Shown: positions 17,185-25,169, counted from the first letter of the stretch. The stretch: DNA of 64,000 nucleotides from Acidobacteriota bacterium (GCA_022340585.1 JAJDNS010000032.1:1-64000), one strand, 5' to 3'. Notes: generated from the letters alone by a model not told the origin. Numbers and translations: made by a program.

Positions 17185-17999
17185 CTCCCGCCCCTGGAGC
17201 GGCCGCGGGGTCGACGGGCGGCGGTGGTCTTCCGCCGGCCCCGGGCCGGGCTCCTCTTGGCTCGCGCGGCCGGCCGGCGGGGGGAGGCCTCCCGGGTCGT
17301 CCGGCCGCGCCGGTTGGGCGCCGGGGGCTCGCTGGCGGCCCAGGCCTGCCGACTCTCCCAGCCGCACAGGGTGAAGACGGGGCAGGTGCCGCAGGCGGGG
17401 CGGCGAGCGTCGCAGACCTTTCGCCCGTGGAAGATGATGAGATCGGTGGTGCGCGTCCACCGCTCGCGGGGGATGAGCTCCATCAGGTGAGCCTCGACCT
17501 TGACCGGATCCTCGACGTCGACGAGGCCGATCCGGTTGGCGACGCGCAGGACGTGGGTGTCGACGGCGATCCCCTCGTTCACGTCGAAGGCGTGACCGAG
17601 GACGACGTTGGCGGTCTTGCGCCCGATGCCGGGAAGCTTGACGAGAGTGGCCATCTCCCGGGGGATCTCCCCCCGGTGGCGCGCCACGAGCCCCCGGGCC
17701 AGGCCGAGCAGGCTGCGGGTCTTGGCCCGGAAGAAGCCGGTGGAGCGGATGATCTCCTCCACGTCCTCGGTCCTGGCTTCAGCGAGGGCTCCGGCGTCGG
17801 GAAAGCGGGCAAACAGGCCGGGCGTCACCATGTTCACCCGCTCGTCCGTGCACTGGGCGGAGAGCACGGTGGCGACCGCGAGCTGGAACGGGCTGCGGTA
17901 GTCGAGGGCGCAGCGGGCCTCGGGATGGGCGCGCTCGAGGGCATCGAGCACGCGGCGGGCGTGGGCGCGGCGGGCGCGGAGAGAGGAGCGCTGCGGCAC
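17181..17999 (-). CDS. nth: Endonuclease III
   Basis: DNA glycosylase and AP lyase for oxidised pyrimidines, 272 aa. The helix-hairpin-helix LPGIGRKTANVVL holds the catalytic Lys128, and Asp147 lies in AVDTHVLRVANRIGL. The 4Fe-4S cluster ligands are spaced C-6-C-2-C-5-C at Cys196, 203, 206 and 212. After the cluster the protein carries an unusual tail of about 58 residues, rich in Arg and Ala, that E. coli Nth (211 aa) lacks. The GTG at 17999 is chosen because it is the only plausible start before the family domain; the ribosome site is weak. It lies 41 bp after dinB and is coupled to the amidase. Confidence 0.95.
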   Translation of the reverse strand: MPQRSSLRARRAHARRVLDALERAHPEARCALDYRSPFQLAVATVLSAQCTDERVNMVTPGLFARFPDAGALAEARTEDVEEIIRSTGFFRAKTRSLLGLARGLVARHRGEIPREMATLVKLPGIGRKTANVVLGHAFDVNEGIAVDTHVLRVANRIGLVDVEDPVKVEAHLMELIPRERWTRTTDLIIFHGRKVCDARRPACGTCPVFTLCGWESRQAWAASEPPAPNRRGRTTREASPRRPAARAKRSPARGRRKTTAARRPRGRSRGGR

Positions 18000-18040
18000 G
18001 AGCGGATTGTAGCCCGATCCCTCGGGGCTCCCACCCGGCG

Positions 18041-19126
18041 TCAGCGCGCCGGGCGCAGGACCGGGAAGAGCGGGGACTGGGCGGTCGGCGACTGGAGTCG
18101 ACTCAGGCGGACCAGGAGCGAGCGCACGCCCTCGGCGGGCTCCAGGAGCTCGGTGACGAGGGAGCGGGCCTGGGCGGCGATCGAATCCTCCCCGGAGAGG
18201 CCGTGGTCGAAGGTCTCGTGGCGCTGCCCGGCACCCGAGGCCCGGCGGACCTCGACGGTGAGGACGCGGGCCACGAGGTGGAACGGCTTCAGCCGGCGGG
18301 CGGCGCGTCTTGCCAGGGCGTCGACCATCTCCTCGAGGCCGTCCGCATCCGTGTGCCGGTCCCGGACCACGGCGTCCTCCTGAACCGAGGCCGGGGGAGC
18401 GGCCAGGACCACCGGCTCCTCTCCTTCCCCGCGCACCGCCGCCCGCAGCCTCGGGGCGGCCAGGGGGCCGACGGCCCGGGTGAGGGCGTCGTCGTCGGCC
18501 TCGGCCACCTGGCCCAGGGTGGCGAGCCCGGCGCGCTCGAGGGCGCTCTCGAGGTGGGGCGGGAGGTCGCCGAGGGCGGACACCGGCTGACGGGCGAGGA
18601 AGGAGAGCTCGTATCCCGGGAGAACCACCAGGAGCCCGCGCGGCTTGGCGAAGCCGGAGGCGATGCGGGCGGCCAGGCGCGAGGACGCCAGCCCGAGGGA
18701 GGCGTCGAGCCCCAGGCGGCGCTGCAGCTCGTCGCGGATGATCTCGGTGTCGCGGACCGGACGCGGCCCGCCCGAGCGGTCCGGAGTGAGATCGACGTAG
18801 GCCTCGTCCGCCGAGGGACGCTCCACCCGGCGGCTGGCGGAGAGCAGGACCGCGGTGACCTCCTCGCCCACGCGGCCGTAGGTGTCGAGGCTCCCGGGTC
18901 GGAAGACGGCCCCAGGACACAGGTGCCGGGCCTGGGCCAGCGGCTGGCCCACCCGCACACCGTCTCGCCGGGCCTCCTCGCTGGCGGCCGCCACGAAGCC
19001 CGAGCCGGCCTGGCCCCCACCGACCACCAGCGGAAGTCCCTGGAGAGAGGGATCCAGACTCCGCTCGACAGACACGATGAACGGATCGAGGTCGACGTGC
19101 AGGATGCTGCGGGACCGCTCTCTCAC
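18041..19126 (-). CDS. dinB: Y-family DNA polymerase, DinB/Pol IV-like with atypical steric gate
   Basis: Translesion polymerase of the DinB group, 361 aa from a GTG start. Catalytic acids are present: Asp12 in HVDLD and Asp107-Glu108 in SADEAYVDL, so it should be active, unlike ImuB. The motif that is normally DxDxFFA(S)VE reads DLDPFIVSVE, placing Ile17 where Phe or Tyr acts as the ribonucleotide-excluding steric gate. The usual Tyr of the NYxAR motif is Glu50. The C-terminal little-finger region is present but diverged. It lies upstream of nth and downstream of the lexA/DUF3467 genes, so SOS control is plausible, although no operator is visible directly before it. Confidence 0.88.
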   Translation of the reverse strand: MRERSRSILHVDLDPFIVSVERSLDPSLQGLPLVVGGGQAGSGFVAAASEEARRDGVRVGQPLAQARHLCPGAVFRPGSLDTYGRVGEEVTAVLLSASRRVERPSADEAYVDLTPDRSGGPRPVRDTEIIRDELQRRLGLDASLGLASSRLAARIASGFAKPRGLLVVLPGYELSFLARQPVSALGDLPPHLESALERAGLATLGQVAEADDDALTRAVGPLAAPRLRAAVRGEGEEPVVLAAPPASVQEDAVVRDRHTDADGLEEMVDALARRAARRLKPFHLVARVLTVEVRRASGAGQRHETFDHGLSGEDSIAAQARSLVTELLEPAEGVRSLLVRLSRLQSPTAQSPLFPVLRPAR

Positions 19127-19179
19127 GGTCCCAGTCTAGGCCCTGGGGGGGCCAGGGGAGGTCCGGAAGAGAACCGCTG

Positions 19180-19491
19180 CTAGTGCAGAGACCCCTTCTG
19201 GGCGGCGACGGATTCCTGGTAGCCCCGGTAGTTGTCCTGCAGCGCGGCAATCAGACCCGGGATCATCTGGACCGGGACCACCAGGCGCGCCCGCACCGGG
19301 GCCTTCACCACGTGGCTCGTCTGGGCCTCGCGGAGCTGCTTCTCGCTGGGCGGCAGCATCTCGCAGAAGGTGAGGGTGAAGTCGAGCGGCGAGTTCTGGA
19401 TCGCGCAGAAGTTGGCGTAGGTCCGAGGGGCGTTGGAAGTCTCCTCGGGGACGACGGTGAAGTTGATGGGACCCTTCCTCTCCTCGGCCAT
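19180..19491 (-). CDS. DUF3467 domain protein
   Basis: Small protein of 103 aa matching the DUF3467 pattern: an YANFCAIQNSPLDFTLTFCEM block followed by VRARLVVPVQMIPGLIAALQDNYRGYQ. The family is widespread and uncharacterised. It lies 49 bp downstream of lexA on the same strand and 53 bp before dinB, so it may be co-transcribed with them. The ATG at 19491 is preceded by GGAGGCAACCG, a good ribosome site. No catalytic residues are apparent. Confidence 0.88.
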   Translation of the reverse strand: MAEERKGPINFTVVPEETSNAPRTYANFCAIQNSPLDFTLTFCEMLPPSEKQLREAQTSHVVKAPVRARLVVPVQMIPGLIAALQDNYRGYQESVAAQKGSLH

Positions 19492-19540
19492 CGGTTGCCT
19501 CCGGGGCCGAGTGTACCGCAGCCACGTCTCCAGCTCCTGG

Positions 19541-20146
19541 TCAGTACTTGCGGAGAACGCCGATCACGACGCCCTGGATCCGGAGTCGATCCTGGTCGAC
19601 GATGATCGGCTCGTGGCGGGCGTTGGCGGGCTGGAGCCGCACCTGGCCCCCTCCCTCGCGGTAGAGCTTCTTCAGGGTGACGTTCTCCCCGTCGAGGAGG
19701 GCGATGACCATCTCGCCGTCGTCGGCGGTCGTGCGGTTCTCCACGATGACGTAGTCGCCGTCCCGGATCTGCTCGTCGATCATCGAGTCGCCCTTGACCT
19801 GGAGGACGTAGGTCTGGTGGCGGCCGATCATGTTCTCGGGGACGAAGATGGTCTCGCTCGCGTCGATGGCCTCGATGGGGGAGCCCGCGGCGACCCGGCC
19901 GAGGAGGGGGAGCTCGATCGCCTGCACCGTCATCTCGCTGGGGACCAGCTCGAGGGCGCGGCTGCGGTTCCACGCGCGCCGGATCAGGCCCTTCTCCTGC
20001 AGGTTGGTGAGGTGCTTGTGAACGGTGGCGAGGGAGCGGAGCGAGAAGTGCGCCGCGATCTCCTCGATCGTCGGGGCGTAGCCCTCCCGATCGATGTACT
20101 CGTTCAGGTACTCCAGGATCTCCTTCTGTCGGCGGGTGACGTACAT
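19541..20146 (-). CDS. lexA: LexA repressor
   Basis: SOS repressor and self-cleaving protease, 201 aa. The N-terminal winged helix (YAPTIEEIAAHFSLRSLATVHKHL) binds DNA. The cleavage bond is Ala87-Gly88 in RVAAGSP, with Ser121 (KGDSMID) and Lys159 (ENVTLKK) as the catalytic dyad. All are at the family spacing. The ATG has GAGGAG 5-6 bases upstream. A near-consensus promoter lies just upstream with a direct repeat in its spacer that could be the autoregulatory operator. An ECF sigma factor gene is divergently oriented. Confidence 0.97.
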   Translation of the reverse strand: MYVTRRQKEILEYLNEYIDREGYAPTIEEIAAHFSLRSLATVHKHLTNLQEKGLIRRAWNRSRALELVPSEMTVQAIELPLLGRVAAGSPIEAIDASETIFVPENMIGRHQTYVLQVKGDSMIDEQIRDGDYVIVENRTTADDGEMVIALLDGENVTLKKLYREGGGQVRLQPANARHEPIIVDQDRLRIQGVVIGVLRKY

Positions 20147-20164
20147 GGGAAACTCCTCACCGAG

Positions 20165-20193
20165 AACTTAGGCGAAAATCAGGCGAAAGTCAA
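20165..20193 (-). promoter_or_regulatory. lexA promoter with internal direct repeat (candidate LexA operator)
   Basis: On the minus strand TTGACT (20188-20193) and TAAGTT (20165-20170) are 17 nt apart. The spacer holds TTTCGCC twice, 11 bp apart, so both copies face the same side of the helix. Direct-repeat LexA operators are known in other phyla; assigning this one to LexA is inference. Confidence 0.6.
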
Positions 20194-20206
20194 TACGCCT
20201 CGAGCC

Positions 20207-20232
20207 AACCTTTCCGGTGTCTTCCGGTCTAA
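20207..20232 (+). promoter_or_regulatory. Candidate ECF-type promoter of the sigma factor operon
   Basis: AACC (20207-20210) is followed after 16 nt by GTCTAA (20227-20232), the general layout of ECF promoters (AACC-like -35, GTC-containing -10). It lies between lexA and the sigma gene and would allow autoregulation. The -35 lacks the usual leading GG. Confidence 0.4.
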
Positions 20233-20316
20233 AGTCATCAGGTGGCCGTTCCGAGGCCGAGGAGTCGTGAGCCCGGAGACATGGAGAGGCACCCGGAGGA
20301 AGTGAGAGAGGACGGG

Positions 20317-20937
20317 ATGGTTGCATCCGCCGAGACGCCCACGCTGGCTCCGGTCCTGACCGCCGACGGGGTGCCCACGGAAGCCGCCGCGGCCCGGGAA
20401 GCGGAGCGGCAGGTCGTCGCGGCCTGCCAGGGGGGCGACCGGGAGGCCTTCGATCAGCTGGTCGTCCGATACCAGCGGGACATCTACCGGCTCTGCTATC
20501 GCTACGTGAACAACCACGAGGACGCCAACGACATCACCCAGGAGGTGTTTCTGCGAGCCTGGCGGGCGATCGGGCGGTTCAAGGGGCGGAGCGCCTTCTC
20601 GACCTGGCTCTACCGGATCGGTGTCAACGCCTGTCTGAACTTCCGGGCGGCGCGCAAGCCCCCGGCCCAGGAGCTCCCGGAGACGCTGGCCGACCCGAGG
20701 ATGGGGGCGGCGCAACGGGTGGAGAAGGCCCAGAAGGCCCAGCTGGTGCGGGAGGCCGTCGCCCGGCTGCCGGAGAAGCAGCGGGCCACGCTGATCCTGA
20801 AGATGTACCACGAGCTCACGCACCAGGAGGTGGCGCAGATCCTGGGCTCCACGGTGGGTACGGTGAAGGCGAATCTCTTCCACGCCCTCGGGAACCTGCG
20901 CAAGCTGGTGGCGGCGGAGGAAGGAGTGAGGCCATGA
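20317..20937 (+). CDS. RNA polymerase sigma factor, ECF (RpoE-like)
   Basis: Extracytoplasmic-function sigma-70 factor, 206 aa. Region 2 (YQRDIYRLCYRYVNNHEDANDITQEVFLRAWRAIGRFKGRSAFSTWLYRI) and region 4 (LPEKQRATLILKMYHELTHQEVAQILGSTVGTVKANLFHAL) are complete and region 3 is missing, as in ECF factors. The ATG at 20317 is chosen for its AGAGGA site 5 bases upstream; an ATG at 20281 and a GTG at 20242 are in-frame alternatives. Its stop overlaps the next gene, an anti-sigma factor, by 4 bases. The pair plus the following Spy-like gene look like an envelope-stress operon. Confidence 0.93.
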   Translation: MVASAETPTLAPVLTADGVPTEAAAAREAERQVVAACQGGDREAFDQLVVRYQRDIYRLCYRYVNNHEDANDITQEVFLRAWRAIGRFKGRSAFSTWLYRIGVNACLNFRAARKPPAQELPETLADPRMGAAQRVEKAQKAQLVREAVARLPEKQRATLILKMYHELTHQEVAQILGSTVGTVKANLFHALGNLRKLVAAEEGVRP

Positions 20938-21461
20938 GCGCTCATCTCTCCGACCAGACGATGGTGGACGTGCTCGAAGGGGGCGGGTCCCCGGCTCAGT
21001 GGGCCCACGTTGCCTCCTGCGCCGCGTGCCGCTCTCGACTCGACGAGGCACGGGCGGGGGGGGAGCTGGTCTCCAGGGCGGAGATCCCGGAGCCTCCCGG
21101 GCTCTACTGGGAGGCCCTGCGGCGCAGCGTGAGCCGGAGGGTCGCCGAGGAGCCGGTGCGACGGTCCCGGTGGGGCTGGGTGCTTCCGCTGGCCGCCGCC
21201 TCGGCCGCGGTCGTGATCATCGTGCTCTCCTTCGGCGGTGGTCCGGGGACGCCGGAGCCCAACGTGCTCCTACCGGCCTGGTCCGCGCTGCCCCCGGTGG
21301 CGGAGGACGACGACCTGGCGGTGGTGCGGGGGCTCGACGAGGCCGAGCTGGCGGCCTGGGATGAGGGGCGGGGACTGGACGTCTTTGTCGCCGGCCTCTC
21401 GGACGCGGAATCGGAGGCGCTGGTCGCGGCACTGCGTGTCGAGCCGGAGGGGGGACAGTGA
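20934..21461 (+). CDS. Anti-sigma factor with zinc-finger-like N-terminus and one membrane span
   Basis: 175-aa single-pass protein. The N-terminal cytoplasmic part has HVASCAAC (HxxxCxxC), the signature of ZAS/zf-HC2 anti-sigma domains. A single hydrophobic segment, WVLPLAAASAAVVIIVLSFG, lies near residues 83-101, followed by a periplasmic part of about 70 residues. It overlaps the ECF sigma gene by ATGA, strong evidence that it binds and inhibits that sigma. The next gene, a Spy-like periplasmic protein, overlaps its stop by GTGA. Confidence 0.88.
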   Translation: MSAHLSDQTMVDVLEGGGSPAQWAHVASCAACRSRLDEARAGGELVSRAEIPEPPGLYWEALRRSVSRRVAEEPVRRSRWGWVLPLAAASAAVVIIVLSFGGGPGTPEPNVLLPAWSALPPVAEDDDLAVVRGLDEAELAAWDEGRGLDVFVAGLSDAESEALVAALRVEPEGGQ

Positions 21462-21961
21462 TCTGGCGGTGGGTGCTGGGGCTCGCTCTCGTGGCGAGCG
21501 TCGGGGTGCCGGGGGTGGCGCAGGGCGAGGTCGCCGGGAGCCAGCAGGCGCAGGAGCAACGGGACGAGGCGTTCCGCATGGTCGACGCCTACGTGATCGC
21601 CAACCTCCAGGAGAGCCTCGGTCTCGACGACGCCACCTACGAAAAGGCCATCCCCCTGGTGAACAAGCTTCAGAAGGTGCGCCGGGAGTTCTTCCACGAG
21701 AGGTCGCGGATGCAGCGGAAGATGCGTCACCTCCTGCGCTCGGGCACCGCCACCGAGGCACAGGTGGTGGAGATGCTGGACGACTTCAAGGCCCTTGATG
21801 TCCAGGGTCCCGAGCGCATCCGGAAGCAGGTGGAAGAGCTGGACGGCCTCCTGACGCCGCTCCAGCAGGCCAAGTACCGCGTGTTCGAGCTCGAGGTCGA
21901 GCGCCGCATGCGGGATCTGATGCGGCGGGGCCGGCGAGGACTTTCGCCGCAGCCGGAGTAG
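21458..21961 (+). CDS. Periplasmic Spy/CpxP-like protein
   Basis: 167 aa with a signal peptide (MIWRWVLGLALVASVGVPGVAQG) and a helical body rich in Gln, Glu and Arg. Its layout (LGLDDATYEKAIPLVNKL, then RRKMRHLLR and LTPLQQAKYRVFELEVERRMR) resembles the Spy/CpxP/ZraP group with its LTPxQ-type motif. These proteins are periplasmic chaperones or metal sensors. Start is a GTG overlapping the anti-sigma stop by 4 bases, so all three genes form one operon. The role as stress sensor or chaperone is inferred from the context; sequence identity to Spy is low. Confidence 0.75.
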   Translation: MIWRWVLGLALVASVGVPGVAQGEVAGSQQAQEQRDEAFRMVDAYVIANLQESLGLDDATYEKAIPLVNKLQKVRREFFHERSRMQRKMRHLLRSGTATEAQVVEMLDDFKALDVQGPERIRKQVEELDGLLTPLQQAKYRVFELEVERRMRDLMRRGRRGLSPQPE

Positions 21962-21975
21962 GCGCGAGGAGCGAA

Positions 21976-22043
21976 CCGGCCTACGGCCTGGATGCCTTGG
22001 CCAAGGACACGATCCCGCCATGGCGATCGCGTCCCTGGCAGGA
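21976..22043 (+). repeat. Palindromic intergenic repeat, copy A
   Basis: Two hairpins 15 bp past a stop codon. The first is CCGGCC-TAC-GGCCTGG. The second is GGACACGATC (22005-22014) against GATCGCGTCC (22025-22034), 9 of 10 paired, around a CGCCATGGCG palindrome. The same unit recurs at 36452 and 37655, each time after a plus-strand gene. Confidence 0.8.
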
Positions 22044-22101
22044 GCGGGGCCGGCTCTGGTCGGGGCCGGGGCCCCGCGCCGGGGGGGCGCCGGCGGCGGG
22101 C

Positions 22102-22131
22102 TTGCCGCGGCGGAAGGGCCTCTCCTATACT
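22102..22131 (+). promoter_or_regulatory. Promoter of the DUF4912 gene
   Basis: TTGCCG (22102-22107), 18-nt spacer, TATACT (22126-22131). Only 8 nt separate the -10 from the ATG and there is no Shine-Dalgarno sequence, so the transcript is probably leaderless. Confidence 0.6.
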
Positions 22132-22139
22132 CATCGACT

Positions 22140-23315
22140 ATGGCCAGCAAGAAAAAGGGTGGAGCGGTTGCGCCCTCTGCCCGCGGTCGGGCGTCGAAGA
22201 CCGCGGTCAAGAAGGCCGTCAAGGCAGTGAAGAAGGCGGCCCCGAAGGCCCGCCGGAGCGCTGCGGCCAGGAAGAAGGCCGCCCCGAAAGCCAAAGTGAA
22301 GAAGGCGGCGGCGAAGGCGACGAAGAAGCCTGCGGCCAAGAAGCCCACGAAGAAGGCAGCGGCGAAGAAGGTCGCGCCGAAGAAGGCGACCCCCAAGAAG
22401 GCGACCCTTAAGAAGGCCGCCCCGAAGAAGGCCGCCCCGAAGAAGGCCGCCCCGAAGAAGGCCGCCCCGAAGAAGGCCGCCCCGAAGAAGGCTGGCACCA
22501 GGAAGGCCGCCCCGAAGAGGACTGCCGCGAAGAAGGCGGCGGCCATAAAGAGGTCGACGGCCAGGACCACCGGCCTCGGGACGTCGCGCCGGCGGCGGCG
22601 GGAGGCGCCCGTGGTTCCCCCGGGAGCCATCCCCGGCCTCAGCGAGGAAGACCAGATCCGCTCCGCCAAGTACCTGCCGCGGGAGCTGCCCGACCGGCTC
22701 TTCGAGGAGGAGCGGTTCCTGTTCCCGGAGAGCTACGGCGTCAACCGCGTCCGTCTGCTCGTCCGCGATCCCGAGTGGGTCTTCGCCTACTGGGACGTCA
22801 GCGCGGAGACGATGAAGGGCCTCGCGCGAAGCCTCGGTGAGCGAGCCTTCAAGCTCTCGCGCCTGACCCTTCGGGTGCTCGACCCCGTGAGCGGCGGCTC
22901 GAGCGACATCCTGCTGCCGTCGGGATCGCGCTGGTGGTACATCCGGACCGACGCCGCTCGCCGCACGTATCGCGCGGAGATCGGGGTCACGCTGCCCTCG
23001 GGTGAGTTCCGGAGGCTCGCCGAGAGCAACGCGGTGGTCACCCCGCGGGTGGGACCCTCGCGCGAGCGGGCCCGTCGTCGGCTCAGCTACGCGGGCGCCG
23101 GCGACCTGCCCCTGGAAGAGACGTCGGCGGCCGGGAAGGCGGACCGCGAGGCGGGCCTCGCCTCGGAGCCCTGGACGGGAGCCGGCGACGCGTCCGCCTC
23201 GGGTGGGCACGGCGGGGCCAGCGACTCCTTCCGACCGACCCGGCCCGGCGGAGAAGCCCGGCCCGGGGCGAGCGACACCTTCCGGCCCGGGGCCAGCGAC
23301 ACTCACCGCCGCTAG
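22140..23315 (+). CDS. Histone-H1-like Lys/Ala-rich region fused to a DUF4912 domain
   Basis: 391-aa two-part protein. Residues 1-140 are almost all Lys, Ala and Pro with repeated KKAAP units, coded by tandem 15-bp repeats near 22411-22490, like the tails of bacterial histone H1 homologues. From about residue 165 a DUF4912 domain follows (LPDRLFEEERFLFPESYGVNRVRLLVRDPEWVFAYWDVS). The C-terminal 70 residues are Gly/Ser/Pro-rich with repeated RPGASDTF-type units. The start is the ATG at 22140, 8 nt from a -10 element. The GH57 branching enzyme lies 11 bp downstream; DUF4912 next to GH57 genes recurs in many bacteria, so a role in polysaccharide storage is plausible. The basic tail might bind DNA or polyanions. 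Confidence 0.88.
   Translation: MASKKKGGAVAPSARGRASKTAVKKAVKAVKKAAPKARRSAAARKKAAPKAKVKKAAAKATKKPAAKKPTKKAAAKKVAPKKATPKKATLKKAAPKKAAPKKAAPKKAAPKKAAPKKAGTRKAAPKRTAAKKAAAIKRSTARTTGLGTSRRRRREAPVVPPGAIPGLSEEDQIRSAKYLPRELPDRLFEEERFLFPESYGVNRVRLLVRDPEWVFAYWDVSAETMKGLARSLGERAFKLSRLTLRVLDPVSGGSSDILLPSGSRWWYIRTDAARRTYRAEIGVTLPSGEFRRLAESNAVVTPRVGPSRERARRRLSYAGAGDLPLEETSAAGKADREAGLASEPWTGAGDASASGGHGGASDSFRPTRPGGEARPGASDTFRPGASDTHRR
22411..22490 (+). repeat. 15-bp tandem repeats in the DUF4912 gene
   Basis: Five near-identical copies of AAGAAGGCCGCCCCG encode consecutive KKAAP units. The identity at third codon positions suggests recent slippage expansion. Confidence 0.85.
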
Positions 23316-23326
23316 GGAGGAGGAGT

Positions 23327-24919
23327 ATGCCGGTCGGGTACTGGTGCCCCGTCCTTCACGCGCACCTGCCCTACGTCCGGCACCCCGAGTACCCCGAGTT
23401 CCTCGAGGAGGACTGGTTCTTCGAGGCCCTGACCGAGACCTACGTCCCCGTTCTCAAGGTCCTCGACGGCCTGGTGCAGGACGGCGTCGAGTACCGCCTC
23501 ACCATGACGCTGTCGCCACCGCTGGTCTCGATGATGACGGACGAGCTGCTCGTCGGCCGCTACCGGCGCTACCTCGACCGCCTGGTGGATCTGGCCCTGC
23601 GAGAGACCGAGCGGACCAAGCGCGAGCAACCCCACCTGGAGGAGATGGCGTGGTGGTATGTCCGGGAGTTCGAGGACGTCCGCCGGCTCTTCTGCGACGA
23701 GTGGGGCTCGAACGTGGTGGGCGCTTTCCGACGGCACCTGGACACCGGCCGCCTGGAGGTCCTCACCTGCGCCGCGACCCATGGCTTCCTGCCCCTGATG
23801 GACGCGGTGCCCGAGGCGGTGCGGGCCCAGATCCACGTGGGTGCCCAGCACTACCGGAAGCACTTCGATCGTGACCCCGCCGGGATCTGGCTCCCGGAGT
23901 GCGCCTACATGCCGGGCCACGAGGTCTTCCTGAGGGAGGCGGGGCTCCGCTTCAGCTTCCTCGAGGCCCACGGCCTCACCGAGGCCCACCCCCAGCCGAG
24001 CTTCGGGGTGCACGCGCCCCTCGTCTCCCCGGGGGGGATCGTCTTCTTCGGCCGGGACATGGAGTCGTCGCGGCAGGTGTGGAGCTCCGAGTCCGGCTAT
24101 CCCGGCGACTTCGACTACCGCGAGTTCTACAAGGACATCGGCTGGGAGCTCCCGGTGGAGTACCTGGCCGACTTCCTCCCCGACGGGCAGCGCAAGAACC
24201 TCGGGATCAAGTACCACCGGGTCAGCGGCCGGGGCGTCGACCTCGCCCACAAGCAGCCGTACGTCCGGGACTGGGCGGTGGAGAAGGCCGCGCTCCACGC
24301 CGGGAACTTTCTCTTCAACCGCGAGAAGCAGATCCAGCACCTCGCCGCCCACATGGACCGGCCGGCCCTCGTGGTGAGCCCGTACGACGCGGAGCTGTTC
24401 GGGCACTGGTGGTTCGAGGGACCGCAGTTCCTCGACTTCCTGTTCCGCAAGATGCACCACGACCAGGACGTGGTGAAGCCGATCACCCCGTCGGAGTACC
24501 TCGGACGCTTCGACGACCTCGAGGTCTGCCAGCCCCCCATGAGCACCTGGGGCGAGCACGGGTACGCCGAGGTGTGGCTCAACGAGTCGAACGGCTGGAT
24601 CTACCCCCACCTCGACATGGCCGCCGAGCGCATGGTGGAGCTGGCCCGCCGCTACGAGGACGCCGACGGCCTGGAGATCCGGGCCCTGAACCAGGCGGCG
24701 CGGGAGCTCCTCCTGGCCCAGTCGTCGGACTGGGCCTTCATCATGAAGACCGACACCACGGTGGAGTACGCCAAGAAGCGCACCCGAGACCACGTGGCCC
24801 GCTTCGACTACCTCTACCGCGCCCTCACCGGCCAGTGCCCCCTTGAGGAGCCGATCCTGAGGGAGTTCGAGGAGAGGGACAACATCTTCCTCGAGCTGGA
24901 CTACCGGGTCTATCGGTAG
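23327..24919 (+). CDS. Glycoside hydrolase family 57, probable 1,4-alpha-glucan branching enzyme
   Basis: GH57 enzyme of 530 aa that forms alpha-1,6 branches in glycogen or starch-like glucans in characterised relatives. The N-terminal HAHLPYVRHP motif, the nucleophile Glu191 in WLPECAYMPG and the acid/base Asp354 in VSPYDAELFGHWW match the GH57 branching-enzyme pattern. The helical C-terminal part with MSTWGEHGYAEVWLNESNGWIYPHL is also typical. A good ribosome site (GGAGGAGG) precedes the ATG. It is coupled to the DUF4912 gene upstream. No glycogen synthase or phosphorylase is in the window, so the pathway is only partly visible. Confidence 0.93.
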   Translation: MPVGYWCPVLHAHLPYVRHPEYPEFLEEDWFFEALTETYVPVLKVLDGLVQDGVEYRLTMTLSPPLVSMMTDELLVGRYRRYLDRLVDLALRETERTKREQPHLEEMAWWYVREFEDVRRLFCDEWGSNVVGAFRRHLDTGRLEVLTCAATHGFLPLMDAVPEAVRAQIHVGAQHYRKHFDRDPAGIWLPECAYMPGHEVFLREAGLRFSFLEAHGLTEAHPQPSFGVHAPLVSPGGIVFFGRDMESSRQVWSSESGYPGDFDYREFYKDIGWELPVEYLADFLPDGQRKNLGIKYHRVSGRGVDLAHKQPYVRDWAVEKAALHAGNFLFNREKQIQHLAAHMDRPALVVSPYDAELFGHWWFEGPQFLDFLFRKMHHDQDVVKPITPSEYLGRFDDLEVCQPPMSTWGEHGYAEVWLNESNGWIYPHLDMAAERMVELARRYEDADGLEIRALNQAARELLLAQSSDWAFIMKTDTTVEYAKKRTRDHVARFDYLYRALTGQCPLEEPILREFEERDNIFLELDYRVYR

Positions 24920-24920
24920 A

Positions 24921-24946
24921 CGGGCCGTTCCGGCCTGTCCGGCCCG
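24921..24946 (+). terminator. Hairpin after the branching-enzyme gene
   Basis: CGGGCCG (24921-24927) pairs with CGGCCCG (24940-24946), beginning 2 bp after the stop. No U-run follows. The rest of the 220-bp spacer to 25169 shows nothing further. Confidence 0.5.
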
Positions 24947-25169
24947 CGGCCACGACGTGTCGCGATTGCGGCCAGACTCGGGACGCCGGGCTCGGTGGGC
25001 CCCGAAAGCGGCGGATGTGGAGCTGGCACGAGGGTTGCTCACCCAGGGGGCAGGCTCACTCTTCGCGGGCCCACGAGCGCGGCACGGCGCAGGTCGGGGA
25101 GTTTGGAGGGAGCTTCCTCACCTGAGTTGGGCCGCGCTCGTCTTTTCGTTCTGAGCGGGCCCCGGGAGG

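Noticed and set aside
24947-25169. A small gene in the spacer after the branching enzyme
   Set aside because: Frames lack ribosome sites and show no protein-like composition.
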